Origin: Candidatus Gastranaerophilales bacterium
GTDB taxonomy: Bacteria; Cyanobacteriota; Vampirovibrionia; Gastranaerophilales; Gastranaerophilaceae
Direction: 5' to 3'
Assembly: GCA_944324175.1 (NCBI GenBank)
Contig: CALUVH010000015.1
Span: 1 to 42,835 of the forward strand
Length of the DNA: 42,835 bases
The notes beneath the pieces were generated by a model. It saw only the letters and a list, made by a program, of their open reading frames with translations. It was not told the DNA's origin and searched no databases. Position numbers and translations under genes: made by a program. Shown piece by piece: positions 9,267 to 18,435 of this stretch; position 1 is the first letter of the stretch; each line of letters starts with the position of its first letter.

Positions 9267-10511
9267 ATGAGAGTGATGTTTTCTCAAAATTTTATTCCTT
9301 CACAACGGTTAAGTCCAAATTTTCAAGGTAAACTCAAAAATGATTCAAAAGCTCAGGTATCTAAAGGAACTCAGTCGCCGATACAAAACAATGCATCATC
9401 TTTGGATAATGTCAAAACGGGTCAATCAACAGGAGTTATTGGTGATGCAATAGCACAAGCGTACTTATCTAGAGTAGGTGCATTTATTGGTTATGCGGAA
9501 TCTTTTCATTTAGCATTGAAAAGAGTATGTGACGAGCTTAAGGATGAAGGATTTGTATATGATGAGGCATATAACAGTAAACATCCGATAAAATCTTTTG
9601 CTTCATTTATGGATAAGTATGGAAGACAAGGATATGTTCAAGATACCGTAAGAGGTACTGTATATTGGCCTGATCAGACTAACATTGCTTCATTTAAGAA
9701 GTTTTTAGATGCAATGCGTAAAGAAGGTTATGAAATGGCTATTGTTAGGGTGTTTAATGAACAAACAGGTAAATTGGAAAAAATGCCTGATCTTGAAATT
9801 CGTCAAAAAGGAGTTACAAAGGAGGACTTAGCTCCTTTAGGTGAATTTTTACAAAAAGCGGAGATTTCAAAACCGCGGAGTAGTACTTATGCTGATTATC
9901 AAATGCGTTTTGTGCCTATAAATAAAAGGGGAAAGAATGAAGATAAGCAGACATTGGAATTGATAATGCTTTATGGTCCGCATTATGCAAAGGCGAAAGA
10001 ATTAGAGTCTAAGTATGTCTACAGTGTAGCTCGATCTTTCGATAGGTTGCACATTGACTTGAAACAAAAATATGAAGAAAAAACTCCAGGCAGAAGAATA
10101 TCAAATAATATTGACGTTATAAAAACAAGACTTAGAGAAGATGTCTCAAAACCATTATTTGTAAACGCTTATAATGCTGACTTAAAAATCAGGGGAGAAG
10201 AAAAGTTACCGGTTGTAATAAGTAAAGCGCATTCAAAAATGCTTGATGGTTACATGTCCGGTATAAGACAAAAAATCCCTATGTATTACAAAAAGATGAG
10301 GCAAAAATTCAAATCGGATGAATACATAGCTAATTTGATAAAACAATCTGATTCTCAAGCTGAAAACAAAACAGTTTCAGCACAAGAGATTGCAGAGCGC
10401 AGAAAGTTTTATTTAGAAAGATTAAAGTTAATGGAAGCTGAAGATATAGCTACAATAGCAAAATCACAAGAAATGCTGAAAGAAACAATTGAAAGATTTG
10501 GTGAAAAATAA
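9267..10511 (+). CDS. Uncharacterised protein, possible divergent RelA/SpoT-like nucleotidyltransferase fold
   Basis: A 414-residue soluble protein with no signal peptide. Residues 1-55 are low-complexity and include SPNFQGKLK. Residues 70-255 have an order reminiscent of RelA/SpoT nucleotidyltransferase domains: helices, then DTVRGTVYW (126-134) where the family has a D-x-x-G-x-R-type strand, then YADYQMRFV (208-216), then TLELIMLYGPHYAKAKELE (229-247) where the family has E-x-Q and a following helix. The E-x-Q glutamine is not conserved, so activity may be lost or altered. The remainder (260-414) is basic and helical. The start is supported by GAAAGGGG nine bases upstream. Fold assignment is by eye and uncertain; a purely structural or effector-like role is equally open. 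Its stop directly abuts the stop of the convergent methyltransferase gene. Confidence 0.55.
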   Translation: MRVMFSQNFIPSQRLSPNFQGKLKNDSKAQVSKGTQSPIQNNASSLDNVKTGQSTGVIGDAIAQAYLSRVGAFIGYAESFHLALKRVCDELKDEGFVYDEAYNSKHPIKSFASFMDKYGRQGYVQDTVRGTVYWPDQTNIASFKKFLDAMRKEGYEMAIVRVFNEQTGKLEKMPDLEIRQKGVTKEDLAPLGEFLQKAEISKPRSSTYADYQMRFVPINKRGKNEDKQTLELIMLYGPHYAKAKELESKYVYSVARSFDRLHIDLKQKYEEKTPGRRISNNIDVIKTRLREDVSKPLFVNAYNADLKIRGEEKLPVVISKAHSKMLDGYMSGIRQKIPMYYKKMRQKFKSDEYIANLIKQSDSQAENKTVSAQEIAERRKFYLERLKLMEAEDIATIAKSQEMLKETIERFGEK

Positions 10512-11861
10512 CTAAACTTCGATTATTGCAACATTTTCGATGTGATAAGTGTGGCAAAACATGTCAAAGGGTTGTAGATTTTTGATTTTACAGCCTTTTG
10601 TTTTGAGGTATTTCAAATCCCTTGCTAATGTTGCCGGGTTACAGCTTACATAAACTATAGAACCTTTAGATAGTCTGATGGCTTCATCTAATGAAAGTTG
10701 ACTACAGCCTTTTCTTGGAGGATCCAAAATTACTACATCAAATTTACGTTTTTCTTGTTGAAAAAATTTTGCAGCATCCATATTATGAATTTCAATATTT
10801 TTGATATTGTTAATTTCTACAATTTTGTGAGCTAGTTCTGTAGATGATTTATTTTCCTCGACACTTACAACTTTTTTGCAAATATCAGAGATGCAAATTC
10901 CAAAAGAAGAAACTCCCGCGTAAGCATCAAGTGCTGTAGCTTGAGGATAGTTATTTTGTATATATTCTTTTACATAATCAAAAATATTTTCAGCACTTTT
11001 GGGGTTTACCTGAAAAAATGTATTGGTACCTATTAAAAAAGTTTTATCAAGAATTTTTTCAGTAATAAATTCCTTCCCGAAAAGGCATACAGTTTTATTC
11101 CCTAAAATTACGTTAGTTTTTTTTATGTTGAAATTTATACAGACACCTGCTACTTGTTCAAAGTTTTCATATATACTTTTCGCAAAGTCTTTCATATTTG
11201 TAGAAATTTTTTGAGAGTTAATAACCAGTGTTACTAAATTTTCACCTGAATAAGCAGATGTCCTAATTGCTACATGGCGTAGTTCACCTGAATGAGTTTT
11301 TTCATCATATCCGCTAATTTTGAATAATTGCGCATTCGCTCTAACAAAGTCAATTATATCATCACATATTTTAGGTTGAATAGGACAGTACTTTATATTG
11401 ACTATTTCATGAGTTTGGGGTTTGTAGTAGCCTGCGAGTATTTTTTTAGAAACTTTGGTTTGAGATATCGGATATTGAATTTTATGCCTATAGGCTTTGG
11501 TTTGCGGGCTTTGAATTGGCATAGGAATTTTAATGTCTAAATTTCCTATTGTGCGCATTGCATCTTGGACTATTTCTCTTTTTAATTCAAGTTGATAATT
11601 ATAGTCAATATGTTGCATCTGGCATGCACCACACACCTTTTGCATTGGACAGAATGGGGTTGCTCGATGAACGGAAGGGGTAATTATTTCTGCGATTTTA
11701 GCAGTTGCATAATTTTTATTGACTTTAGTGATTTTTATCTTTACTTTGTCATCAGGACATGTGTCCTTGACAAAAACCACACAACCGTCAACTTTTGCAA
11801 TTCCCAGTCCGAGATTTGAAAATTTCTCGATATTTACAATTAATTCATCATTCACTTGCAT
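10512..11861 (-). CDS. rlmD: 23S rRNA (uracil-5-)-methyltransferase, RlmD/TrmA family
   Basis: A 449-residue SAM-dependent m5U methyltransferase. An N-terminal TRAM domain (about 1-60) is followed by the [4Fe-4S] ligands Cys71, Cys77, Cys80 and Cys159. The Rossmann domain has ALDAYAGVSSFG for SAM binding, DPPRKGC (380-386) and the catalytic Cys407 in SCNPATLARD. Family members modify U1939 or U747 of 23S rRNA, or tRNA U54. Cluster plus TRAM favours RlmD-type, but the exact target cannot be read from sequence. The stop codon is immediately adjacent to that of the convergent gene, with no terminator between. Full length. Confidence 0.88.
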   Translation of the reverse strand: MQVNDELIVNIEKFSNLGLGIAKVDGCVVFVKDTCPDDKVKIKITKVNKNYATAKIAEIITPSVHRATPFCPMQKVCGACQMQHIDYNYQLELKREIVQDAMRTIGNLDIKIPMPIQSPQTKAYRHKIQYPISQTKVSKKILAGYYKPQTHEIVNIKYCPIQPKICDDIIDFVRANAQLFKISGYDEKTHSGELRHVAIRTSAYSGENLVTLVINSQKISTNMKDFAKSIYENFEQVAGVCINFNIKKTNVILGNKTVCLFGKEFITEKILDKTFLIGTNTFFQVNPKSAENIFDYVKEYIQNNYPQATALDAYAGVSSFGICISDICKKVVSVEENKSSTELAHKIVEINNIKNIEIHNMDAAKFFQQEKRKFDVVILDPPRKGCSQLSLDEAIRLSKGSIVYVSCNPATLARDLKYLKTKGCKIKNLQPFDMFCHTYHIENVAIIEV

Positions 11862-11971
11862 AAAACTATTATAGCATGGAATATTTTAACGGATTTTGTA
11901 TATACTAGTTTACTACTTGTTAATCAGGTGAATTGGTTAACAAGATTTTTGTCGGGGGGTAATTTTAAAAT

Positions 11972-12003
11972 AAAAAAAAGAAGTCTAAATGACTTCTTTT
12001 TTA
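11972..12003 (-). terminator. Rho-independent terminator of tRNA-Val
   Basis: AAAAGAAGTC (11976-11985) pairs with GACTTCTTTT (11991-12000) around a five-base loop, directly 3' of the minus-strand tRNA-Val gene. Its A/T flanks make it symmetrical. Confidence 0.85.
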
Positions 12004-12079
12004 TGGTGGGCGTTAGAAGACTCGAACTTCTGACCCTCTCCTTGTAAGGGAGACGCTCTACCAACTGAGCTAAACGCCC
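12004..12079 (-). tRNA. tRNA-Val (anticodon TAC), CCA encoded
   Basis: On the minus strand the acceptor GGGCGTT (12073-12079) pairs with AACGCCC (12008-12014), followed by discriminator A and an encoded CCA (12004-12006). The anticodon stem TCTCC/GGAGA closes the loop CTTACAA, giving TAC. The D-loop TTGGTAGAG and T-loop GTTCGAG are present. It is the only tRNA in the window with CCA in the gene. Confidence 0.95.
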
Positions 12080-12096
12080 TCCTCTCAACAAATTCT

Positions 12097-12125
12097 ATAC
12101 TAGTATAAAGATTTTTTGTTGTCAA
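12097..12125 (-). promoter_or_regulatory. Strong sigma-70 promoter of tRNA-Val
   Basis: On the minus strand a perfect -35 TTGACA (complement of 12120-12125) is 17 bases from TAGTAT (complement of 12097-12102). The tRNA begins about 17 bases further on. Confidence 0.8.
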
Positions 12126-12229
12126 CCCTTTTTGCATTTTTTTTAAATGAAACATTTTTTATTTTATCTCGTCACTAAATTTATCAGATTAGTTTTAATG
12201 GTTATTTTATTTAAAAGAGAGGAATTTAG

Positions 12230-13222
12230 ATGGTTGCGAATTTACGAATAAAAAATTTTGAATCGACTTTGTATAAAGATTTAAAATACGATTATTCAAT
12301 GATTGATGATTGTGATATTTCTAATTTTGATTTGGAGGATTCTTTTGAGCAAGAACCGAAAACTTTTAATTCGATTTCTCATGACGATGATATTTTGCAG
12401 ATGTATTTGAAAGATATTGGTAAGGTGAAACTTTTATCTGCAAATGAAGAAAAACTTTTGGGAAAACAAATTAAAGATGGAGGTAAGTCTTATACTGCTC
12501 AAGTTGCAAAACGAAAATTAATTCAGGCTAATTTGCGCTTGGTGGTTAGTATCGCTAAAAAATATGTGGGACAAGGTGTACTTTTTATGGACTTGGTTCA
12601 GGAGGGGTCGTTAGGGTTAATAAAGGCTGCTGAGCGCTTTGATTATTCCAAAAATTTCAGGTTTTCAACTTATGCGACTTGGTGGATAAAACAGACAATC
12701 ATGCGCGCTATTTCAAATAGTTCACGTACAATCAGAATACCTGTTCATATGGCAGATAAAATAAGAAAATATAAAAGAATGTTTACTACCTTGTCATTTG
12801 AGTTAGGACGATCGCCAAATGATTTTGAAATTTCTCAAAGAATGGGAATTAGTGTGAAAAAACTTACAAATATTAAAAAATCTATTCTTAAGGAGCCGAT
12901 AAGTTTAGAAACACCGGTTACTGATGATTTGAATGTTGGAGATTATATAGAAGACAAGAGTTATCGCTCTCCTGAAATTCAAGCCAAAAATCAAGTGCTA
13001 AAAAATAGTATAGGAGTACTACTTTCTGAGTTAGAGGAGCGAGAAAAAGTAATTATAAGTAATCGTTTTGGTATAAATGGTGAGATGCCCAAAACACTTG
13101 CTCAATTAGGAGAAATACTTGGCTATTCTAAGGAAAGAATTAGGCAATTAGAAGAGGCTGCTTTAGCAAAACTAAGAGCAAATGAGGATTTACATCATTA
13201 TAAAGATTATATTGAGGATTAG
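12230..13222 (+). CDS. RNA polymerase sigma-70 family factor (RpoD/SigA-like)
   Basis: A 330-residue sigma factor. A short acidic N-terminus (about 55 residues) replaces a full region 1.1. Region 1.2 follows ([18 protein letters not shown]), then region 2 with [20 protein letters not shown] and the -10-reading [17 protein letters not shown], then region 3, then region 4 with the -35-reading helix-turn-helix [19 protein letters not shown]. All core motifs of group 1/2 factors are intact. Whether it is the housekeeping SigA or a group 2 paralog cannot be decided from one locus; the short N-terminus favours caution. The two promoters found here with TTGACA and TATAAT-like boxes fit such a factor. 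Ribosome site AGAGAGGAA. Confidence 0.92.
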   Translation: MVANLRIKNFESTLYKDLKYDYSMIDDCDISNFDLEDSFEQEPKTFNSISHDDDILQMYLKDIGKVKLLSANEEKLLGKQIKDGGKSYTAQVAKRKLIQANLRLVVSIAKKYVGQGVLFMDLVQEGSLGLIKAAERFDYSKNFRFSTYATWWIKQTIMRAISNSSRTIRIPVHMADKIRKYKRMFTTLSFELGRSPNDFEISQRMGISVKKLTNIKKSILKEPISLETPVTDDLNVGDYIEDKSYRSPEIQAKNQVLKNSIGVLLSELEEREKVIISNRFGINGEMPKTLAQLGEILGYSKERIRQLEEAALAKLRANEDLHHYKDYIED

Positions 13223-13243
13223 AGTATTATTTGAAAATATTGA

Positions 13244-13274
13244 TATGGCAAGACGTTTTTAACGCCTTGCCATA
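13244..13274. other. Hairpin downstream of the sigma factor gene
   Basis: TATGGCAAG (13244-13252) pairs with CTTGCCATA (13266-13274), and an inner CGTT/AACG stem closes on a three-T loop with one A-C mismatch. No T run follows, so it is not a standard terminator. It may be a 3' mRNA-stabilising or rho-assisted element. Its CTTGCCAT arm recurs in the hairpin at 37911-37939. Confidence 0.6.
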
Positions 13275-13378
13275 AAATGTAGCAAAATTTTGACTAAATT
13301 TAATTCATTATTAATATAAATAGAGGATAACAAATAATATTTATAAATATAGAATAAAAATGGACAAGGGTAGGTAGT

Positions 13379-14110
13379 ATGTTTTCAAGTTTTATTCAAA
13401 ATTTATTGTCATCTGGCGGTGAGGCAAATGCAATGCAAAGAGCTATGCAGATTAATCAAAAGATTATTGCTTCGTATCCTAAAAATAATCAGGTTAATGC
13501 AGTTCCTGCAAATCCTCTTGATGCTATATATCCGAATAATCAGAACGTTAAATCTTTTGAAAAGGTTCTACAGTCTTCGACAACTGCGAACTTTGGGTCG
13601 TTGTTACTTAATCCAAAAAATTTAAATGTAAATGCGCAACTGGCAAAACCGGACTCTACAAATGCTGTAAATCAGGCTATTCAAAAGGCGGTTAATGCTC
13701 AGAATGTAAATCAAGCTCAAAATCAACAGGTTTCTCGAAATCAGATATTGAACATAATTTCTCAAATTTCTGAAAAGCATGGAGTTGATGAAAATTTGAT
13801 AAAAGCTGTAATCAAACAGGAGTCAGGATTTAATCCTAAGGCTAAATCAAAAGCCGGAGCTATGGGGTTAATGCAATTAATGCCTCAAACTGCTAAACAT
13901 CTTGGTGTAAAAGATCCATATAATGCGGTTCAAAATATTGATGGTGGTGTTCGCTATTTGAAATCTATGCTGGATAAATATAACGGCAATGTTATTTTGG
14001 CTCTGGCTGCTTATAATGCAGGTCCTAATGCTGTTGACAGGTATGACGGTGTACCTCCATACTCTGAGACTCAAAATTATGTAAAAAGTATTTTAGCTAA
14101 CTATCTATAG
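13379..14110 (+). CDS. Lytic transglycosylase, SLT/goose-lysozyme-like domain
   Basis: A 243-residue protein. Residues 1-120 are Asn/Gln-rich and low-complexity, with no signal peptide or lipobox. Residues 125-243 form a complete SLT domain: catalytic Glu148 in KQESGFNP, then [13 protein letters not shown], then the [15 protein letters not shown] motif. The family cleaves the MurNAc-GlcNAc bond of peptidoglycan to give 1,6-anhydro ends. Missing a Sec signal is odd for an enzyme that must reach the periplasm; export by a specialised apparatus is possible. The start follows AAGGGTAGGTAGT. It sits between the sigma factor and the MCE/LpxK envelope genes. Confidence 0.88.
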   Translation: MFSSFIQNLLSSGGEANAMQRAMQINQKIIASYPKNNQVNAVPANPLDAIYPNNQNVKSFEKVLQSSTTANFGSLLLNPKNLNVNAQLAKPDSTNAVNQAIQKAVNAQNVNQAQNQQVSRNQILNIISQISEKHGVDENLIKAVIKQESGFNPKAKSKAGAMGLMQLMPQTAKHLGVKDPYNAVQNIDGGVRYLKSMLDKYNGNVILALAAYNAGPNAVDRYDGVPPYSETQNYVKSILANYL

Positions 14111-14192
14111 TGTGTTTGTAAATTTTTTGCAAGTTTCTGTTGTTTTTGCTACAATTATTTTGTAGACAAAAATATGTAAGGATAGGTAGTTA

Positions 14193-15554
14193 ATGAAATT
14201 TTCTTCATCGTTTAAAGTAGGACTGCTAACGCTAATTGCGTTAATTCTTCTGGTCGGAATTGTATTTAAGGTAAAAGGAAGAGCTTTTTCCTCTGCCAAG
14301 CGTATAGAAGTGCAGTTTAATGATGTAAACGGTATGCGCCCCGGGGCTGGTGTTCAGATGATGGGAATTCGAGTCGGACAAGTTGAACAGATTGAGCCTG
14401 TTATTGATGGTGAAAATAGTCATGTTAATGTTAAATTTGTTATTACAGAACCGAATATATCTATACCAAAGGCTTCTATGTTCTCAATTCAACAATCAGG
14501 CTTGATTGGTGAGTTGTTTTTGGAGATAACACCTCCTAAAAATAGAACTATATTTATTCCAATGACAAATGCAAATATCTTATATAAAGATGACTATGTG
14601 CAAATGAAACTTGATGATAAATATTATAACGTAGGGCAAATAACAAATATAGAGGTGGTTTCACGAGAGGTTATTCCTTACAATTTAAAAGAAATTATAA
14701 AAACGGATTATGCGTATAAAATAGATTATATTGTAGATTTACCGGGGTTGATTTTGCCTGAATTTTTAAAAGGGCGTGTGGTAAAAGATAATGATAAATA
14801 TAAATTGAGAATTTCAACCTTGGATAATGTGGTGTTGCCCTATCCTGAACAAAATTCGCCATATACCATAATTGAGCCAATGCGTATTGCAGATTTTATG
14901 GACTGGCAGTATAAGGCTGCTGAATCATTGACTGAAACTAATAAAAAAATCAATGATTTATTATCCGATGAAGTTATAGCTGAGTTAAGAGATTCTGTGG
15001 CAAACATAAACAGCTTGACTTCTCAAACAAGCTCTACAATGGAAAAAATCAATGATTTGATAGATGCTTCAAAAGGCGATATAGAGCAAATGATGGTAAT
15101 GATGGATCAAGCTACAAAAGATTTTCATGAAATTTCTGCTAACGTAAATAACATAATAGGTGATCCACAGTTTAAAACAACTGTATATTCTACAGCTAAT
15201 TCTGTAGAGCAGTTGGCTCAAAATCTTAACAAATTAATCGGTGATGAGCAGGAGGCTCAAAAAATGGCAGAAGATCTAAGAGCAATTGCACATAATGTAA
15301 ATGAAATAAGTGCTTATGTTAATTCTTTGACAAAGGATGACCAACTTAAAAATGATTTGACACGTGCAGTCAATAATGTAAATAATGCGATGTGTGATAT
15401 ATCAAAAACACTTGCTACTGTAAATAAGTTGACTCCGGAAAATAAAACTGAGTTGCAAAAGATTATTGAAGATACCTCAGCTACGACATCAAACTTAAGA
15501 AAATTTTCAGATAAATTAAACAAAAGATTTTTATTGTTTAGATTGATGTTCTAA
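14193..15554 (+). CDS. MCE/MlaD-family lipid-transport protein
   Basis: A 453-residue periplasmic protein anchored by one N-terminal transmembrane helix (residues 7-26). A single MCE domain follows (about 35-115; VQFNDVNGMRPGAGVQMMGIRVGQV and LIGELFLEI). A long, mostly helical Asn/Lys-rich tail runs to the end, with repeated VNxxNxLxxD-like phrases that suggest a coiled coil. MCE proteins form hexamers that carry lipids between the two membranes. The permease and ATPase partners (MlaE, MlaF) are not adjacent. Only 20 bases separate it from lpxK, so an envelope operon is likely. The start is the ATG after AAGGATAGGTAGTTA. Confidence 0.88.
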   Translation: MKFSSSFKVGLLTLIALILLVGIVFKVKGRAFSSAKRIEVQFNDVNGMRPGAGVQMMGIRVGQVEQIEPVIDGENSHVNVKFVITEPNISIPKASMFSIQQSGLIGELFLEITPPKNRTIFIPMTNANILYKDDYVQMKLDDKYYNVGQITNIEVVSREVIPYNLKEIIKTDYAYKIDYIVDLPGLILPEFLKGRVVKDNDKYKLRISTLDNVVLPYPEQNSPYTIIEPMRIADFMDWQYKAAESLTETNKKINDLLSDEVIAELRDSVANINSLTSQTSSTMEKINDLIDASKGDIEQMMVMMDQATKDFHEISANVNNIIGDPQFKTTVYSTANSVEQLAQNLNKLIGDEQEAQKMAEDLRAIAHNVNEISAYVNSLTKDDQLKNDLTRAVNNVNNAMCDISKTLATVNKLTPENKTELQKIIEDTSATTSNLRKFSDKLNKRFLLFRLMF

Positions 15555-15574
15555 TCTTATAATGGAATTTTACT

Positions 15575-16600
15575 ATGAATTTGAAAACTAAAATAACAGA
15601 AATTCATTATAATAAAAATGCAAAGGGCGTTTTGTTTGCTGTGCTCAAGTTCTGTTCGTTATTTTATGGTGTTGGCAGTAGCTTAAAAAATCTGTTATAT
15701 GACAAGAAAATTTTGTTTCCTAAAAAAGTTGAAGCATTTGTTATATCAATAGGAAATGTTACTACAGGTGGTGTTGGTAAAACGCCAGTTGTAGCTGAAT
15801 TTGCAAAGTACTTGATGGAGCAAGGTAATAAAGTAGCAATTGTATCTCGCGGATATGGTGGAAAATTGTCTAATAAAAAAGTTAATGTGATATCTGATGG
15901 GGGTAAGATTTATTACGAAGCATATTTAGCGGGTGATGAACCTTATTGGCTTTCAGTTAATACAAATGCAATAGTTATAACAACTAAAGATCGTTTTTCT
16001 GGAGCCAAATACGCGATAGAAAATTATAATGCAAATTACATCATTTTGGATGACGGATTTCAGCACAGAAAACTACATCGCGATTTAGATATAGTGCTTG
16101 TTGATAGTGAAAAAGGATTTGGAAATGGAAATCTTTTACCCGCAGGTCCTTTACGTGAAGGTCAGGAAGCGTTTGGTAGGATTGATCGTCTTATTGTTGT
16201 GAGTAAGAATGTTGAACATTCCAGAGCTGAAAAAATGGCGAAAATTATGAGTAAGAGGAATAGCGTTCCTTCAGTAGTTTGTTATAGTGAGCCTGAGTGT
16301 GTTTACAATGTAAAAAATGGTGAGTATTTACAAAAAGGTGCTGAAATTACAGCATTATGCGCAATAGGACAGCCAGAGCAGTTTTTTAAATTTCTAAAAG
16401 ATTATACAATAACAAATCAAATCACATTTGACGATCATCATCAGTATTCATTAGAGGATGTAGTCAATATAGCTGGTAGTATTGTTGTTACAGAAAAAGA
16501 TGCGGTAAAACTTCAAAAATTCGGATTAGACAACGTATATGCGTTAAAATTAAAAACTTCAATAGATGTCGGTGAGGTTTTAAATGGTAAAAAGATTTGA
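15575..16600 (+). CDS. lpxK: Tetraacyldisaccharide 4'-kinase (lipid A synthesis)
   Basis: A 341-residue kinase that phosphorylates the 4' position of the lipid A precursor at the inner membrane. Near the N-terminus a hydrophobic helix (about 17-35) serves as membrane contact. The P-loop SIGNVTTGGVGKTP (58-71) and the following SRGYGGK motif are typical of LpxK, as are the DDGFQHRKLHRDLDIVLVD block and GPLREGQ. All are intact. Its presence argues for an outer membrane with lipid A. It overlaps the nth gene by 17 bases and follows the MCE gene closely. Confidence 0.95.
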   Translation: MNLKTKITEIHYNKNAKGVLFAVLKFCSLFYGVGSSLKNLLYDKKILFPKKVEAFVISIGNVTTGGVGKTPVVAEFAKYLMEQGNKVAIVSRGYGGKLSNKKVNVISDGGKIYYEAYLAGDEPYWLSVNTNAIVITTKDRFSGAKYAIENYNANYIILDDGFQHRKLHRDLDIVLVDSEKGFGNGNLLPAGPLREGQEAFGRIDRLIVVSKNVEHSRAEKMAKIMSKRNSVPSVVCYSEPECVYNVKNGEYLQKGAEITALCAIGQPEQFFKFLKDYTITNQITFDDHHQYSLEDVVNIAGSIVVTEKDAVKLQKFGLDNVYALKLKTSIDVGEVLNGKKI

Positions 16601-17231
16601 TGATAAAAACATAGATTTTGTTGTGGAAACTTTGAAAAAAGCCGATCAACCAAAAAGTGATTTTGTCTCTCTTATGGATTCGTTTAATGATCCGTATTTG
16701 GTTTTGATAGCATGCATATTGAGTCTGCGTACAAATGATAAGACCACTTATCCGGCAACTTTAAGGATGTTGCAGTTAGGTAGAACTCCTCAAGAGTTTG
16801 CTAATTGTGATGTAAAAAAATTAGAGCAAGCTATTTATCCGGTCGGATTTTACGCTAATAAAGCTAAACAAATTATAGAGTTGTCCAGACAAATTATTGA
16901 AAAATACTCAGGTCGTGTCCCTGAATCTATTGATGAATTGGTAAAATTCAAAGGAGTCGGACGTAAAACGGCTAATTTGACTGTTGCAAGAGGGTTTAAT
17001 AAGCCTGCAATTTGTGTAGATGTGCACGTTCATAGAATATTCAACAGAATGGGGTATGTCCAAACAAAAACACCGGAAGAGACTGAGTTTGCTTTACGAA
17101 AAAAACTACCCATAAAGTATTGGATTGATATTAATACTCTTATTGTAACTCATGGACAAAATATCTGTAAACCACAAAAACCAATGTGTGAAAAATGTCC
17201 GGTATCCCTGTATTGTTCAAAAAATATTTAA
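16584..17231 (+). CDS. nth: Endonuclease III (DNA glycosylase/AP lyase)
   Basis: A 215-residue base-excision repair enzyme removing oxidised pyrimidines. The helix-hairpin-helix is in VKFKGVGRKTANL and carries the catalytic lysine. The catalytic aspartate lies in CVDVHVHRIFNRMG. The C-terminus has the [4Fe-4S] spacing C-x6-C-x2-C-x5-C (CKPQKPMCEKCPVSLYC). It is full length and starts inside lpxK (17-base overlap), with GGTGAGG upstream as ribosome site, so the two are translationally coupled. Confidence 0.95.
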   Translation: MVKRFDDKNIDFVVETLKKADQPKSDFVSLMDSFNDPYLVLIACILSLRTNDKTTYPATLRMLQLGRTPQEFANCDVKKLEQAIYPVGFYANKAKQIIELSRQIIEKYSGRVPESIDELVKFKGVGRKTANLTVARGFNKPAICVDVHVHRIFNRMGYVQTKTPEETEFALRKKLPIKYWIDINTLIVTHGQNICKPQKPMCEKCPVSLYCSKNI

Positions 17232-17316
17232 TATTTATTAATATTTTGTACCAGAAAAGCAAAAAATGTTGTTCATATGTTTTAAAAACAGTGGTCAAAC
17301 GTGAAAGGTGTGTAGT

Positions 17317-17808
17317 ATGAAAATATCAAAGATTTTAGTTAATATGCAAAATAGATTAAATAAAGAAGCTATAATTAGACGAGAAAAGGAAATTGATAAT
17401 TTTATTAATATCCACGATGTTGATACGTATGGAGATTCATTCAGTCAAATGTATACGGTAAGGGATGGTTTGGCTGATTATGCAAAATCTAAGGGAGTAC
17501 GTATAGATATATACAAGGCAGTAAAAGAAGCTCAAAACAAATCAGAAGTATTTACAAATGAGTTATCAAATAAGATAAATGTTGTAGTAACAAATCTATT
17601 GAGCGGTAAAAAGACCGAACGCTTTGTTTCAGCAGACACTACCGCGATGACGCCTAAGATAAAGACATCAACGGTGATTATCCCTTTACGTGACTGCGAC
17701 ACAGAAAGAGTTGGCAAATCTGTACATATGACAGAAGATAATTTCTTGCGTAATTTGTACAGAAATATAGAAGAAATGACTCATGCTATAGCTCGAAATA
17801 AAGCCTAG
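17317..17808 (+). CDS. Hypothetical protein
   Basis: A 163-residue soluble protein not recognised as any family. It is rich in Lys, Glu and Asn, with predicted helices at both ends and a short beta-rich middle (KTSTVIIPLRD). No signal peptide, membrane span or metal motif is present. The ATG at 17317, eight bases after GAAAGG, is preferred to the in-frame GTG at 17308, which overlaps the ribosome site. It is monocistronic between nth and hydC. Confidence 0.65.
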   Translation: MKISKILVNMQNRLNKEAIIRREKEIDNFINIHDVDTYGDSFSQMYTVRDGLADYAKSKGVRIDIYKAVKEAQNKSEVFTNELSNKINVVVTNLLSGKKTERFVSADTTAMTPKIKTSTVIIPLRDCDTERVGKSVHMTEDNFLRNLYRNIEEMTHAIARNKA

Positions 17809-17833
17809 TAAGTATTTGTAAATTTTAAAAAAC

Positions 17834-17862
17834 TTGCTTTTCTCTTATATATGTGTGATAAT
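17834..17862 (+). promoter_or_regulatory. Possible promoter of the hydrogenase operon
   Basis: TTGCTT (17834-17839) and GATAAT (17857-17862) with a 17-base spacer precede hydC by about 78 bases. The -35 match is poor, so this is tentative. Confidence 0.33.
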
Positions 17863-17939
17863 CAAGTCAGAATTATGCAAATTTTGGGTTAATGATTGCA
17901 TGATTTACGAGTCAATACATTTATATATAGGAGTTCAAG

Positions 17940-18434
17940 ATGAGTGTAACAAATCCTCATGGAATTAGCACATCAAAGTTGGATGAGATTTTGGCATCTT
18001 ACGACTATAAAAAGTCTAATTTGATTGCTATTTTACAAAAGGTACAGGAAGTATACCGATATCTTCCTGAAGATGCAATGATTTATATCGGTACCAAAAT
18101 TGAAGGATTGTCACCTGCAACGGTTTTTGGTGTAGCAACGTTTTATGCACAGTTTTCTTTAGAGCCAAAAGGCAAGTATGAAATTAAGGTATGTGACGGA
18201 ACAGCATGCCATGTTAGGGGGTCCATGCCTGTATTGAATGCGATAAAAAATAAACTAAATCTGGTAGATGGTGCGATGACAACTAATGATGGGCTTTTCT
18301 CCTTAGAAACGGTAAGTTGTTTGGGAGCATGCGGTTTAGCTCCGGTTGTGGTGATTAATGATAAAGTATATCCACAGATGACTTCAGATGCTATAAGCAT
18401 TGTTTTGGATACTTTACTTAAGGAGGAGCGTTAA
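17940..18434 (+). CDS. hydC: Electron-bifurcating hydrogenase subunit, NuoE-like [2Fe-2S] protein
   Basis: A 164-residue thioredoxin-fold ferredoxin of the NuoE/HydC/HndA type. The four ligands Cys85, Cys90, Cys127 and Cys131 (CDGTAC and SCLGAC) bind one [2Fe-2S] cluster. The N-terminal three-helix part (LPEDAMIYIGTKI, SPATVFGVATFYAQF) is typical. First gene of hydCBA; the length matches the ~160-residue HydC of bifurcating hydrogenases. The next gene starts one base after its stop. Its role is electron transfer between the HydB flavin and the rest of the complex in the cytoplasm. Ribosome site TAGGAG. Confidence 0.93.
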   Translation: MSVTNPHGISTSKLDEILASYDYKKSNLIAILQKVQEVYRYLPEDAMIYIGTKIEGLSPATVFGVATFYAQFSLEPKGKYEIKVCDGTACHVRGSMPVLNAIKNKLNLVDGAMTTNDGLFSLETVSCLGACGLAPVVVINDKVYPQMTSDAISIVLDTLLKEER

Positions 18435-18435
18435 T

